Assembly (NCBI GenBank): GCA_002774795.1
Contig: PCYI01000010.1
Coordinates: forward strand, 7,414-15,246
Origin: Candidatus Vogelbacteria bacterium CG10_big_fil_rev_8_21_14_0_10_51_16
GTDB taxonomy: Bacteria > Patescibacteriota > Minisyncoccia > Phycocordibacterales > JACRKE01
Direction: 5' to 3'
Length of the DNA: 7,833 nt
In this document: one piece after another, positions 1 to 6,877 of the stretch
How the letters are laid out: each line of letters begins with the position of its first letter
Numbering within the stretch: the stretch's first letter is position 1
The notes under the pieces: generated by a model
Databases searched by the model: none
What the model was told of the DNA's origin: nothing
The model's input: the letters and a program-made list of their open reading frames with translations, nothing else
Program-made: the position numbers and the translations under genes

Positions 1-2
1 TC

Positions 3-2240
3 GGTGCGGATGCACTCACAGGTTTCTCTGGATACCTGCTTGACCTCAAGGTGGCAAGCTCTACCATGTTCTCGGTCAATGAAGCGGGAAATTTGCTTGT
101 AATGGGCTCAACCACCCTCCAGAACGTGACCTTCGCAAACGCCACGGGGACGAATGCGACTACCACCAACTTTGCAGTTACGGGATTTGCCACAACATCA
201 GCTTTACGAGTCTCCAACAACGCCACCATCGGAGGCACGCTAGTCGTGGGTACTACAACAGCAACGGCGGGGGTGTTGACACTCTGGGGAGCGGGTGGTA
301 CAGCCATAACGAATGGCACATCTGATGGTGCTGATAATCTTCCCCTCATCATTGCGGGCGGAGGGGCGGCCTCACCCACAAGAGGGGCATTCCTTGCCCT
401 CCACGGAAATGAGTCTTTGGCTACAGGTAATGCTGTCCTCGCAGCAGGAGCACAAGGGAGTGGTGGCGATATCGTGTTTGCTACAGACGGAAGTGACCGT
501 GCCATCATTACCGATCAAGGTCTCGTGGGCATCGGGACGACGACGCCTTACTCCAAACTCTCTGTATGGGGGAGTACGGCAGACACGGGAGCGCGAATAT
601 TTGAAGTAACAAACTCGGCCTCTACAACTATGCTCTCGGTCTCCGACTCCGGCACCACCACCATTAGTTTCCTCGATGTCGGGGCCATGGGATTTGAGAC
701 TGATGCCGGTCTGATTTCTTGGACCAACATGGGCTCAGCGACATCTACCGGCAACTTACAAATGGGCTATGTCGCTCAATTGGGAGACAAAGATATATTT
801 GGTCTCTATGGCTCCACGACCGGGAGCGGCTCTATATATGGCCAGAAAGTGATTGTGGGCACAACCACCGCCGGCATGCTTGGTTTGAAGGCTGGTTCAA
901 CGACGCCCTTTCTTGTCTCCAACGGCGCGCTTTGCGTAGGAGCCGGAGCGGCAAACGGAAGCGTGGGAAGTTGTGGAGACGCTGACCTTACGGCGGCAGG
1001 AACCGTGTACGCAAACGCCACCGCCATGATCCAGACAGACCTTGCCGAAACCTATCCAACCCTTGAGGACGAAGCCACTCTTGGGGCTGGAGATATTCTC
1101 ATGTTTGATACTACTCGTGGCGTGTTCGTAAAGAAGTACAACAGTAGTGGCGGCGACCAAGTGCTTGCCGGCATCGTCTCTACTAAGCCGGGTGTTCTCC
1201 TTGGTGGATTTGGTGGTAAGGAGTACGAAGATTACCGCCAAGTGCCGGTGGCTCTTTCGGGACGTGTGCCGACAAAAGTAAGCGTAGAGGCGGGGGAGAT
1301 CGCCATTGGAGACCGCATTACTCCGTCTTCTATTTCTGGGGTGGGCATGAAGGCGACATCAACTACCCAGGCGACTGTGGGTATCGCTCTCGAGCCATTT
1401 GACGGCAAGGTAGCGTCCACAACGTCAGACATTGAAACATATGAAAAAACCGGAACCATCATTGTCTTCGTCAATCTCACCAGTGCCCGCTTGCGCGGAA
1501 TAAGTGGTGCTCAGCTAGACTCTGGTTGGCTTATCGACCAAGAGACGGGTACGATGAAAATGGCCGAGGCGGGAACACTAGATTTACAAGGTAAAGACAT
1601 CGTACAGGTGCGCAGTATTGTTTCCGCCAGTGGAAAGTGGAGCATTACTGCGGATGGTAATTTGGTTGTGGCCGGTCTCACTGTTGGAACAGCGGAACAG
1701 CCCACCGGTATCACCTTATTTGACCGCGCCACCGGCAACCCCTACTGTTTCTATATTGAAGACGGCATGAGTCAGACTGCCGCCGGTATCTGTGGCACAC
1801 AGACCTCAGATACCAGTAGCCAGACATCAGAAACAACGCCTTCTTCTACGCCCTACGCCCTAGCCCCTACGGCCTCGGATTCTGAAGCTCCTGTCATCAC
1901 CTTAAACGGTAACAATCCGGCAGTGTTGCAACAAGGCGAGACCTTCCTCGACCCGGGCGCCACTGTTACGGACGATAAAGACGAAAACCTCGGTATCAAA
2001 GTGGGAGGCGACACAGTAGACACCGCCACACCCGGCACCTATAGCATCACCTACAACGCTACCGACGCTGACGGCAACGAGGCCGAGGAGGTTACGCGTA
2101 CGGTTGTCGTAGAGGCGAACGACACCTTCACGAAGACGGAGACAGAGGAGCAGATTTCAGATGTCGGTGAGCAGATATTAGAGGAGACCACCCCGCCGAC
2201 AAGCTCAGAGCAAGCAACGACGACGGAGGAGACAAGCTAA
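3..2240 (+). CDS. Tail-fibre/adhesin-like repeat protein with C-terminal Ig-like (DUF5011-type) domain, 5'-partial
   Basis: The reading frame is open to the left window edge, so the N-terminus is missing; 745 codons are visible, and the GTG at 51 is not a convincing start. Residues about 1-340 are Thr/Ser/Gly/Ala-rich short-period repeats (TTLQNVTF, ATIGGTLVVGTTT, GIGTTTPYSKLSV), the style of beta-helical fibre shafts in phage tails and CPR surface proteins. Residues about 342-469 form a compact module beginning IQTDLAETYP and ending GIALEPFDG. It resembles the terminal modules of fibre proteins near peptidase-S74/G2-like regions, but I see no catalytic motif I would defend. Residues about 627-706 (APVITLNG, FLDPGATVTD, GTYSITYNATDADGN) match the DUF5011/HYR-like Ig fold. 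A Thr/Glu-rich acidic tail follows, without a membrane anchor or sorting signal. The role is inferred to be extracellular structure or attachment. The stop codon is 4 nt before the palindromic repeat. Confidence 0.85.
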   Translation, partial: GADALTGFSGYLLDLKVASSTMFSVNEAGNLLVMGSTTLQNVTFANATGTNATTTNFAVTGFATTSALRVSNNATIGGTLVVGTTTATAGVLTLWGAGGTAITNGTSDGADNLPLIIAGGGAASPTRGAFLALHGNESLATGNAVLAAGAQGSGGDIVFATDGSDRAIITDQGLVGIGTTTPYSKLSVWGSTADTGARIFEVTNSASTTMLSVSDSGTTTISFLDVGAMGFETDAGLISWTNMGSATSTGNLQMGYVAQLGDKDIFGLYGSTTGSGSIYGQKVIVGTTTAGMLGLKAGSTTPFLVSNGALCVGAGAANGSVGSCGDADLTAAGTVYANATAMIQTDLAETYPTLEDEATLGAGDILMFDTTRGVFVKKYNSSGGDQVLAGIVSTKPGVLLGGFGGKEYEDYRQVPVALSGRVPTKVSVEAGEIAIGDRITPSSISGVGMKATSTTQATVGIALEPFDGKVASTTSDIETYEKTGTIIVFVNLTSARLRGISGAQLDSGWLIDQETGTMKMAEAGTLDLQGKDIVQVRSIVSASGKWSITADGNLVVAGLTVGTAEQPTGITLFDRATGNPYCFYIEDGMSQTAAGICGTQTSDTSSQTSETTPSSTPYALAPTASDSEAPVITLNGNNPAVLQQGETFLDPGATVTDDKDENLGIKVGGDTVDTATPGTYSITYNATDADGNEAEEVTRTVVVEANDTFTKTETEEQISDVGEQILEETTPPTSSEQATTTEETS

Positions 2241-2244
2241 TGGA

Positions 2245-2368
2245 ATAGGACCTACGCAAAAGGGCGTCTTTGCGAGGTACTCCGAAGCAATCCAATGATT
2301 TCAGGCTTATTTCTGGATCGCCACGGCCTGTGTACAGGCCTCGCGAAGACGAAATGCGTAGGTCCTAT
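2245..2368. repeat. Palindromic intergenic repeat (MITE/REP-like), 124 bp
   Basis: The outer arms are a perfect 14-bp inverted repeat, ATAGGACCTACGCA (2245-2258) against 2355-2368. A second pair of arms, 2265-2277 with 2339-2351, matches at 12 of 13 positions, the odd one being a G/T wobble. A third pair, 2287-2294 with 2314-2321, has one mismatch. A small hairpin GGCCTG-TGTA-CAGGCC lies at 2325-2340. The core words (TTTGCGAGG, GAAGCAATCC, GGATCGCCACG) resemble, from memory, a widespread family of dispersed bacterial intergenic palindromes; no search could be run. The trinucleotide GGA abuts both ends (2242-2244 and 2369-2371), a possible 3-bp target duplication. It may also terminate transcription of the fibre gene. 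Confidence 0.75.
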
Positions 2369-2399
2369 GGAAAATGGAAATCTCAAAGTAAAAAGTTAA

Positions 2400-4427
2400 A
2401 TGAAAATTGAAGATTTCAAATTAAAAGCAGTTCTCTACCTCCTCCCTATTCTTGTAGTAGCGCTGTTCTTCCCAAAGACATCTTCTGCCGCAATTGTTAT
2501 CACCACTTCATCCGTCCGTGACGGTATCTCCTCCGGTCTCGTCGGCCACTGGACATTTGATGGCAGGGATTGTGGGGCAACTTATTGCATAGACAAAAGC
2601 GGGAGTGGGAATACGGGGACGCTTACTAATGATCCGACAAATGCAGTAGGCAAAATAGGGCAGGGGCTTAAGATGCTTAACACTAGTTATGTGGCTGTTG
2701 GAACCGCTGTCTCCAATGATACCTCTGGTACAATAACTGCATGGATACTTCCAACATCATTTTCTACACAAAAGGCAATTTATGTAGCAGAAAACGCGAG
2801 CTTTCATTTTTTTGGGTTGTCACTTCTTACCGATGGGAAGCTAAGACCTCAATGCAATAATTGTACTGGTGGTACCAATCATACAGACTCTGTCGGTGCG
2901 CTGACTCTAAATCAATGGAACCATGTTGCCGTAACAAGTAGCGGCACACAGTGGACAACATATATAAACGGTGTTGCCACTGGAGATACTGTTACCTTAG
3001 GCAATAATGTTGGTGATTGGTTTGGAGATGTTTCCTCAACAAAAAATCATCGCATCGGATATCTTGCGGGAGCTGGAAACTATATTAATGACGCAACCGT
3101 TGACGACGTCCGTGTCTACGACCGCGCACTTTCGGCGACGGAGATTGCCTCTCTATACAAATACGGCGGCACACCAAACGCGACCGTAAACTCCACCACC
3201 CGCCCCGACCCCATCTCCACCACAGGTCTCGTCGGCCACTGGACCTTCGACGGCAAAGACTGTGGAGCCACCTATTGCGTGGACAAGAGCGGGAATGACA
3301 ATATCGCAACAAAAGGTCTCGGTAATATTGGTCGCCCGGGCAAAATAGGACAGGGGGCAGATATAGCAAGCACTACGGGTAATGTTTTTGACTTTGGAGA
3401 GCCAGCAGAGCTAGTAACAAATTTGGAAGAAATGACAGTGTCGTTGTGGGTAAAAATGGACGAAACAGAAAGTCAGAATATTTTTCTTTCGTGGTCTAGG
3501 GGAAATGCCTTTGGTTCCGGACAGCAGGAGATATACTTAGATGTTGATACTCGCACAGGGCAACATCTCGTGCGTTACTCTGGCTCTGTCGATGGGACAG
3601 GTTGCACGGGGGCAACAGCGGCTAATACATTTCCCACTGACCAGCGCTGGCATCATGTTGTTATTGTAAAAAGTGCCACAGCCACAGAGCCGGGGGGCTA
3701 TCCTGTCTTTTACATAGATAATAAAAATTATGCGATAACAGAAAGTTGTACGAACAGCAAGTGGTATGCACCAGGAAATGTCGCGCTCTCATCTTTAGAT
3801 GAGAATAAGATTGGTGCGCTTACCCGTAGTGCTGGGAACATCGGTATCATGAACGGTAGCATTGATGATTTAAGGATATATAACAGACAGTTGTCTGTTG
3901 CCGAAATAGCCCAACTATACAATCACGGCACAGAGCGCCTGCAAATAAACTCCACCGACCACATAAACAAAACCCTCACCTCCGGCCTCGTCGGCCACTG
4001 GACCTTTGACGGCAAAGACTGTGGTGCGACCTACTGCATAGACAAAAGCGGGAGTGGCAACACGGGGACACTTGTAGGTGGGGTTTCAAAAGTGGTAGGC
4101 AGGGTGGGACAGGGGTTGAGCTTTGATGGCGCCGATGACAAGGTTGCCGCAACCGTTTCGGGTACCCAAGCAGTGACCTATTGGTATAAACTCACCAACG
4201 GGAGTTGGACTTTTAATGCGAGCTCAACTAATACCACCTATGTAAATGGACAAGCAGATACGCTTTCAGAAGACACGGTTTTAATAGAAGGAACGACAGT
4301 TGAAATTGGTAATACTGGCAGTGTCGCTTCTCCAACTTATTTCTCCGGGCTCGTTGACGATGTCCGCATATACAACCGCGTCCTTTCGGCCACCGAGATT
4401 ACCGAGCTCTACAACCTCACCAAATAG
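2400..4427 (+). CDS. Secreted protein with three tandem LamG/concanavalin A-like modules
   Basis: The 675-residue product starts with a signal peptide: Lys-containing N-region, hydrophobic stretch at residues 10-24 and a probable cleavage after SSAA (residues 28-31). Three modules follow at residues about 46-255, 276-510 and 529-675. Each opens with the signature GLVGHWTFDG, then DCGATYC (a conserved Cys pair, probably a disulfide) and a DKSG motif. Each closes with the LamG_3-like ending DDVRVYDRALSATEI..LY or a close variant (DDLRIYNRQLSVAEI, DDVRIYNRVLSATEI). Module 3 is shortest. LamG/ConA-like domains bind glycans or proteins, so surface adhesion or a cell-wall role is inferred; no hydrolase residues are apparent. 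There is no C-terminal anchor: the protein ends just after the third module. No Shine-Dalgarno is visible upstream, and the ATG is chosen because the signal peptide begins there. The stop codon lies 4 nt before the inverted end of the transposase unit. Confidence 0.9.
   Translation: MKIEDFKLKAVLYLLPILVVALFFPKTSSAAIVITTSSVRDGISSGLVGHWTFDGRDCGATYCIDKSGSGNTGTLTNDPTNAVGKIGQGLKMLNTSYVAVGTAVSNDTSGTITAWILPTSFSTQKAIYVAENASFHFFGLSLLTDGKLRPQCNNCTGGTNHTDSVGALTLNQWNHVAVTSSGTQWTTYINGVATGDTVTLGNNVGDWFGDVSSTKNHRIGYLAGAGNYINDATVDDVRVYDRALSATEIASLYKYGGTPNATVNSTTRPDPISTTGLVGHWTFDGKDCGATYCVDKSGNDNIATKGLGNIGRPGKIGQGADIASTTGNVFDFGEPAELVTNLEEMTVSLWVKMDETESQNIFLSWSRGNAFGSGQQEIYLDVDTRTGQHLVRYSGSVDGTGCTGATAANTFPTDQRWHHVVIVKSATATEPGGYPVFYIDNKNYAITESCTNSKWYAPGNVALSSLDENKIGALTRSAGNIGIMNGSIDDLRIYNRQLSVAEIAQLYNHGTERLQINSTDHINKTLTSGLVGHWTFDGKDCGATYCIDKSGSGNTGTLVGGVSKVVGRVGQGLSFDGADDKVAATVSGTQAVTYWYKLTNGSWTFNASSTNTTYVNGQADTLSEDTVLIEGTTVEIGNTGSVASPTYFSGLVDDVRIYNRVLSATEITELYNLTK
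2535..4105 (+). repeat. Three direct repeats encoding the LamG module opening
   Basis: Highly similar DNA blocks start at 2535, 3225 and 3984, each with the shared core CTCGTCGGCCACTGGAC plus about 60-80 further similar bases through the Cys pair and DKSG codons. The ends of modules 1, 2 and 3 (near 3085, 3860 and 4350) are also alike at the protein level. The central parts of the modules are unrelated by eye and more AT-rich. The pattern suggests internal duplication followed by replacement of the module centres or by strong divergence. Confidence 0.8.
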
Positions 4428-4431
4428 CCAC

Positions 4432-4464
4432 TTATCCACATATAAACTTCAGAGGTTTATTTGT
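4432..4464 (+). repeat. Left inverted end with DnaA-box-like 9-mer and hairpin
   Basis: TTATCCACA (4432-4440) is followed by the palindrome ATAAACTTCAGAGGTTTAT (4442-4460) and TTTGT. As + strand RNA this folds with eight pairs (six A-U/C-G pairs, then U-G and U-A) around CAG, and ACA (4438-4440) can extend the stem with UGU (4462-4464). The T-rich 3' side and the position 4 nt after the LamG stop codon make it a possible terminator for that gene. Confidence 0.8.
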
Positions 4465-5171
4465 TACAAATCTAGGCCGATCTCTTTCATTTCTGCATCA
4501 TCCACCTTTCTCTCTCTCATAATATGCAGGGCGTCCATCGCATAATTGTTATAATCTACCTTGTTATCGAATGAGGCCAGTACCACCTCTTTGTTGCAGA
4601 AGCCTGGCATCTGCTCCATGTATTCTTGCCAGCTCGACCTTACAAGCGCACAGTTGTCGCTTTGGATTCCGTGCACACGGTCATTCAAACTTACATATGT
4701 ACTCGCATGTATCAAGTATTCATCGGTTGCTATGTGTCGTCGTCCGTATTTACGGTAAAAGAGCGCCCCCTTTCTCTGATATTTAGTATTGATGTACTTT
4801 GAGTACGCCATAGTAAACTTCTGAAGAAAAAGTGGTACACCATTCTCGCTTACTTGCTTAAGTATCAAGTGAAAATGGTTTGGGTTGAGACAGTAAGCTA
4901 CCAGTTCAACTAACGGGTCAGTATTGTCTTTTCTTTTATACTTATCCGAGCCAGAAAGCAGAATACGTAGTGTGGTTTTATCAATACTTGAAAGGGTCTC
5001 TTGTATGCTACCGATTACCTTGCCTGTATTTAGCAATTGCAGAAGCAGAACAAAACGATCCGAATCATGAATATCTCTAGTAATCAAACAGTCCTCCACG
5101 CCATGGTTGAAAATGTGATAATATTCATCATTTGCAAAGCCCGGAAAGTAGTCAAGTCGCTTTCGTCCCAT
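4464..5171 (-). CDS. REP-associated tyrosine transposase (Y1_Tnp/HUH superfamily)
   Basis: This 235-residue protein is a single-strand DNA transposase of the IS200-like Y1 superfamily, RAYT branch. The family fingerprints appear in order: YYHIFNHGVEDCLI at residues 17-30 (the usual YH.yNRGv start); the HUH metal-binding motif in CLNPNHFHLIL, with H99 and H101; and FTMAYSKYINTKYQRKGALF at 119-138, where Y123 is the likely nucleophile (Y126 is the alternative). STYVSLNDRVHG (157-168) corresponds to the YihlNPv region of the family. The length is normal for RAYTs, there is no frameshift, and all catalytic residues appear intact, so the enzyme may be active. Its stop codon touches the left inverted end. 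The ATG at 5171 has no Shine-Dalgarno, but an extended -10 box lies just upstream, so the message may be leaderless. Expected substrates are the hairpin ends flanking the gene and any dispersed copies of them. Confidence 0.92.
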   Translation of the reverse strand: MGRKRLDYFPGFANDEYYHIFNHGVEDCLITRDIHDSDRFVLLLQLLNTGKVIGSIQETLSSIDKTTLRILLSGSDKYKRKDNTDPLVELVAYCLNPNHFHLILKQVSENGVPLFLQKFTMAYSKYINTKYQRKGALFYRKYGRRHIATDEYLIHASTYVSLNDRVHGIQSDNCALVRSSWQEYMEQMPGFCNKEVVLASFDNKVDYNNYAMDALHIMRERKVDDAEMKEIGLDL

Positions 5172-5177
5172 GCGGCA

Positions 5178-5186
5178 ATACTATCA
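5178..5186 (-). promoter_or_regulatory. Candidate extended -10 promoter for the transposase gene
   Basis: On the minus strand this reads TGATAGTAT, a TGn extended -10 with hexamer TAGTAT. A start 7 nt downstream would fall on the A of the ATG at 5171, giving a leaderless message. No -35 element is evident; the upstream DNA is the right inverted end. Confidence 0.35.
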
Positions 5187-5191
5187 CAAAG

Positions 5192-5225
5192 ACAAAATAA
5201 ACCTCTGAAGTTTATGTGTGGATAA
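5192..5225 (-). repeat. Right inverted end with DnaA-box-like 9-mer and hairpin
   Basis: Read on the minus strand it starts TTATCCACAC, continues through the same 19-nt palindrome as the left end, and finishes in TTTTGT. It differs from the left end by C for T at the tenth base and one extra T near the inner edge. The 9-mer ends next to the stop codon (5226-5228) of the neighbouring minus-strand gene, so in that gene's transcript the hairpin plus U-rich run immediately follows the stop codon. Confidence 0.8.
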
Positions 5226-5948
5226 TTAGCGGATGGAGGTGGAGATTATTTCTAGGGCTTGGGGGGAGACTGCGGATTCGGGGACTATGCTCTCTAGCTG
5301 GTAGCTTGCTTGGTCTATGTGCCCGATGTAGCCGACGTTTTGCCAGGGCTTTTTTGCTTTTACCATGTCTTTATACGCAAAAAGTGGGAATGGCGCGCCC
5401 GCGACAGGCTCAAAGCTAAGTAGCTCGACCGCGAGCGTGTCGCCATCCGCGCATCCGAAGCGCGCGTGTGGGCAGGGGATTTCCTTTGGCAGAATGTAGC
5501 GCAGACGCTCTCCATCTACCTCTCCCAAAAGCTCTGAGCGCTCCAAGACAAAGGCCGAGACTCCGGTGTATAGTACCGCAAAGTAGGGGTCGGTCGCGAA
5601 CATCTCTGATGTTTGCAGTTTCTCAATGTCGGACTTTTGCACAAATACAAGATCCAGCACGCTCTTGTCCTCTGCGTCAAACTGGGTGAGTATCTCCGCG
5701 TCTTCCGGTATGCACATCGTAAAGCCGTAGCGTGCGTTAGAATAAGAAACAAGCCCCGGGACGCACTCTTTTGTTGTCGCGGACGCACCATCTTCTGGTT
5801 CGTTTATTGAAGACAGAATATTTTTGGGCGCGACCAGTAGAGGCCAGGACGCCACGCGCTCTTTGGGAACGTGGAGTGTTAGCGCTGATATGACAATAAT
5901 CACAACGAAGATGACGCAAAGAATTATAAGTGGACGGCGATGTTTCAT
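5226..5948 (-). CDS. Membrane-anchored protein of unknown function
   Basis: I do not recognise this 240-residue protein. It begins with basic residues (MKHRR) and one hydrophobic helix at about 6-26, giving an N-in anchor or an uncleaved signal with the rest outside the membrane. A linker (27-60) leads to a globular part with the phrase YSNARYGFTMCIPEDAEI (68-86). That phrase resembles the opening of PsbP-like lipid- or wall-associated domains (Y.n..yGf.i.yP..w), but only weakly. Four cysteines lie outside the membrane (62, 79, 159, 166), enough for two disulfides. The gene is convergent with the LamG gene across the transposase unit and divergent from the MscS-like gene. The ATG at 5948 is favoured because the hydrophobic helix follows directly and an extended -10 box sits close upstream. 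No Shine-Dalgarno is visible. Confidence 0.82.
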   Translation of the reverse strand: MKHRRPLIILCVIFVVIIVISALTLHVPKERVASWPLLVAPKNILSSINEPEDGASATTKECVPGLVSYSNARYGFTMCIPEDAEILTQFDAEDKSVLDLVFVQKSDIEKLQTSEMFATDPYFAVLYTGVSAFVLERSELLGEVDGERLRYILPKEIPCPHARFGCADGDTLAVELLSFEPVAGAPFPLFAYKDMVKAKKPWQNVGYIGHIDQASYQLESIVPESAVSPQALEIISTSIR

Positions 5949-5956
5949 GCAATCTA

Positions 5957-5965
5957 ATCATAGCA
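5957..5965 (-). promoter_or_regulatory. Candidate extended -10 promoter for the membrane-anchored protein gene
   Basis: The minus strand reads TGCTATGAT: a TGn extension and TATGAT, five of six matches to the consensus -10. Initiation 7 nt downstream would fall about 2 nt before the ATG at 5948, so the transcript would be leaderless or nearly so. No clear -35 hexamer is visible. Confidence 0.45.
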
Positions 5966-6008
5966 TAACAAAATTATGGAACGCTAAAAATCAGTATTTC
6001 CTGTGGTG

Positions 6009-6025
6009 TGTGCTAATTATGCACA
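6009..6025. promoter_or_regulatory. Small inverted repeat, possible operator
   Basis: TGTGC and GCACA flank a 7-bp AT-only spacer. The site lies between the divergent promoters and reaches the -35 area of the rightward one, a plausible place for a dimeric regulator. Arms of only 5 bp can arise by chance. Confidence 0.2.
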
Positions 6026-6043
6026 GGTGTTCTTTATTGCGCG

Positions 6044-6052
6044 TGATATAAT
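6044..6052 (+). promoter_or_regulatory. Extended -10 promoter for the MscS-like gene
   Basis: TGATATAAT gives a TGn extension plus a perfect TATAAT. The -35 region is poor, which an extended -10 can tolerate. Initiation near 6059 would leave a leader of about 45 nt before the ATG at 6105, in which no Shine-Dalgarno is visible. Confidence 0.55.
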
Positions 6053-6104
6053 TTAACCACAAACGTCGTCTTATTTATAAGTCTCATTAGTATTTCATCG
6101 CAGT

Positions 6105-6794
6105 ATGTTATTACAAACATGGAGTGAGGTGTTGGTGCAGTCATTCCAACAACTCGGAACGGAGGTGGTACTATTCCTGCCTCTATTGCTTGCGTCCATC
6201 ATCATTTTTATTTTGGGATGGATTTTCGGATCGTTCGTCGGCTCACTTATCGCGCACATTGTTCGGAGTCTGCGGATCGACCGTGCTCTCGACAACGTAG
6301 GGGTAAACGAGCTCGCAGAGAGAGCTGGGTTTGAGTTTAGTGCGGGGGGTTTCATCGGTGGCCTTGTGAAGTGGTTTATTATTATCGTCTTTTTGGTCGC
6401 CGCGCTAAATGTGCTTGGTCTTGATACCGTGAATGAGTTTCTGATTGAGTTTGTAATCAGTTACTTGCCTCGTGTAATTGTGGCGGCCCTCGTTTTACTC
6501 TTCGGCTCGGTGCTTGCTGATGTTGTAGGGCATGTTGTGGCGGGTTCTGCTCGCGCCGCACGCGTAGCATCGGCAAGTTTTATTGCGAGTGTGTGTCGCT
6601 GGTCAATATGGATTTTCGCCATCCTTATTGCTCTTGTAGAGCTTGGTATTGGCGCCGCTTTTATCCAGACGATTTTTACCGGTATTGTGGCGGCTTTGTC
6701 TCTCGCCCTTGGCCTTTCTTTTGGTCTTGGAGGGCGCGATGCGGCATCTGACTACCTGAAACATCTTAAGCGTGAGATTGGAGGAAAGGAGTAG
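6105..6794 (+). CDS. MscS-like membrane protein with conserved TM-helix repeats, no beta domain
   Basis: This 229-residue protein has five predicted membrane helices at about residues 21-49, 85-105, 118-147, 163-182 and 187-207. The order of helices and amphipathic stretches, with Gly/Ala-rich helix faces, is typical of the 'conserved TM helix' (TM_helix/CmpX-like) relatives of small-conductance mechanosensitive channels. The last helix runs GIVAALSLALGLSFGLGGRDAA, similar to the pore-lining TM3 of MscS. The protein stops about 20 residues later, so the cytoplasmic beta barrel and alpha/beta vestibule of MscS are absent. It is probably an integral membrane protein of the cytoplasmic membrane; a role in osmotic or envelope stress is inferred from the family only. 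It has its own promoter (6044-6052) and the terminator at 6878-6911, suggesting a single-gene transcript. The ATG at 6105 is favoured because a soluble stretch of about 20 residues then precedes the first helix. Confidence 0.85.
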   Translation: MLLQTWSEVLVQSFQQLGTEVVLFLPLLLASIIIFILGWIFGSFVGSLIAHIVRSLRIDRALDNVGVNELAERAGFEFSAGGFIGGLVKWFIIIVFLVAALNVLGLDTVNEFLIEFVISYLPRVIVAALVLLFGSVLADVVGHVVAGSARAARVASASFIASVCRWSIWIFAILIALVELGIGAAFIQTIFTGIVAALSLALGLSFGLGGRDAASDYLKHLKREIGGKE

Positions 6795-6877
6795 GAAGTA
6801 AGAAATTTCAGTTTCCAGTTTCTGTATACTGCCTTTTTTACGACTCGCCGTTTGTGCTTGTCGCGTGAGATGGATAA

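Larger units (their letters stand above)
4432..5225. mobile_element. RAYT-type transposase unit with 33/34-bp inverted ends
   Basis: A single HUH/Y1 transposase gene on the minus strand is enclosed by inverted ends at 4432-4464 and 5192-5225. The two ends match over their whole length apart from one substitution and one extra T. Each end begins with TTATCCACA and continues into the imperfect palindrome ATAAACTTCAGAGGTTTAT. Inverted REP-like palindromes flanking a Y1 transposase are the arrangement known for RAYT genes with their REP/BIME sequences. Classic IS200/IS605 elements instead have non-inverted hairpin ends. I see no adjacent target-site duplication, as expected for single-strand Y1 transposition. 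Whether the unit is mobile today is unknown. Confidence 0.75.

Noticed and set aside
897..1241. Minus-strand open frame of 114 codons inside the fibre gene
   Set aside because: It is antisense to the clear repeat/module coding pattern, with no motif and no plausible start signal.
3085..3369. Arg-rich open frame of 94 codons on the minus strand inside the LamG gene
   Set aside because: It is antisense to a strongly supported coding region and its composition is a by-product of GC-rich codons on the other strand.
4425..5230. TAGC on both sides of the transposase unit as a target-site duplication
   Set aside because: The left copy is not adjacent to the inverted end, it is only 4 bp, and Y1 transposases do not create duplications.
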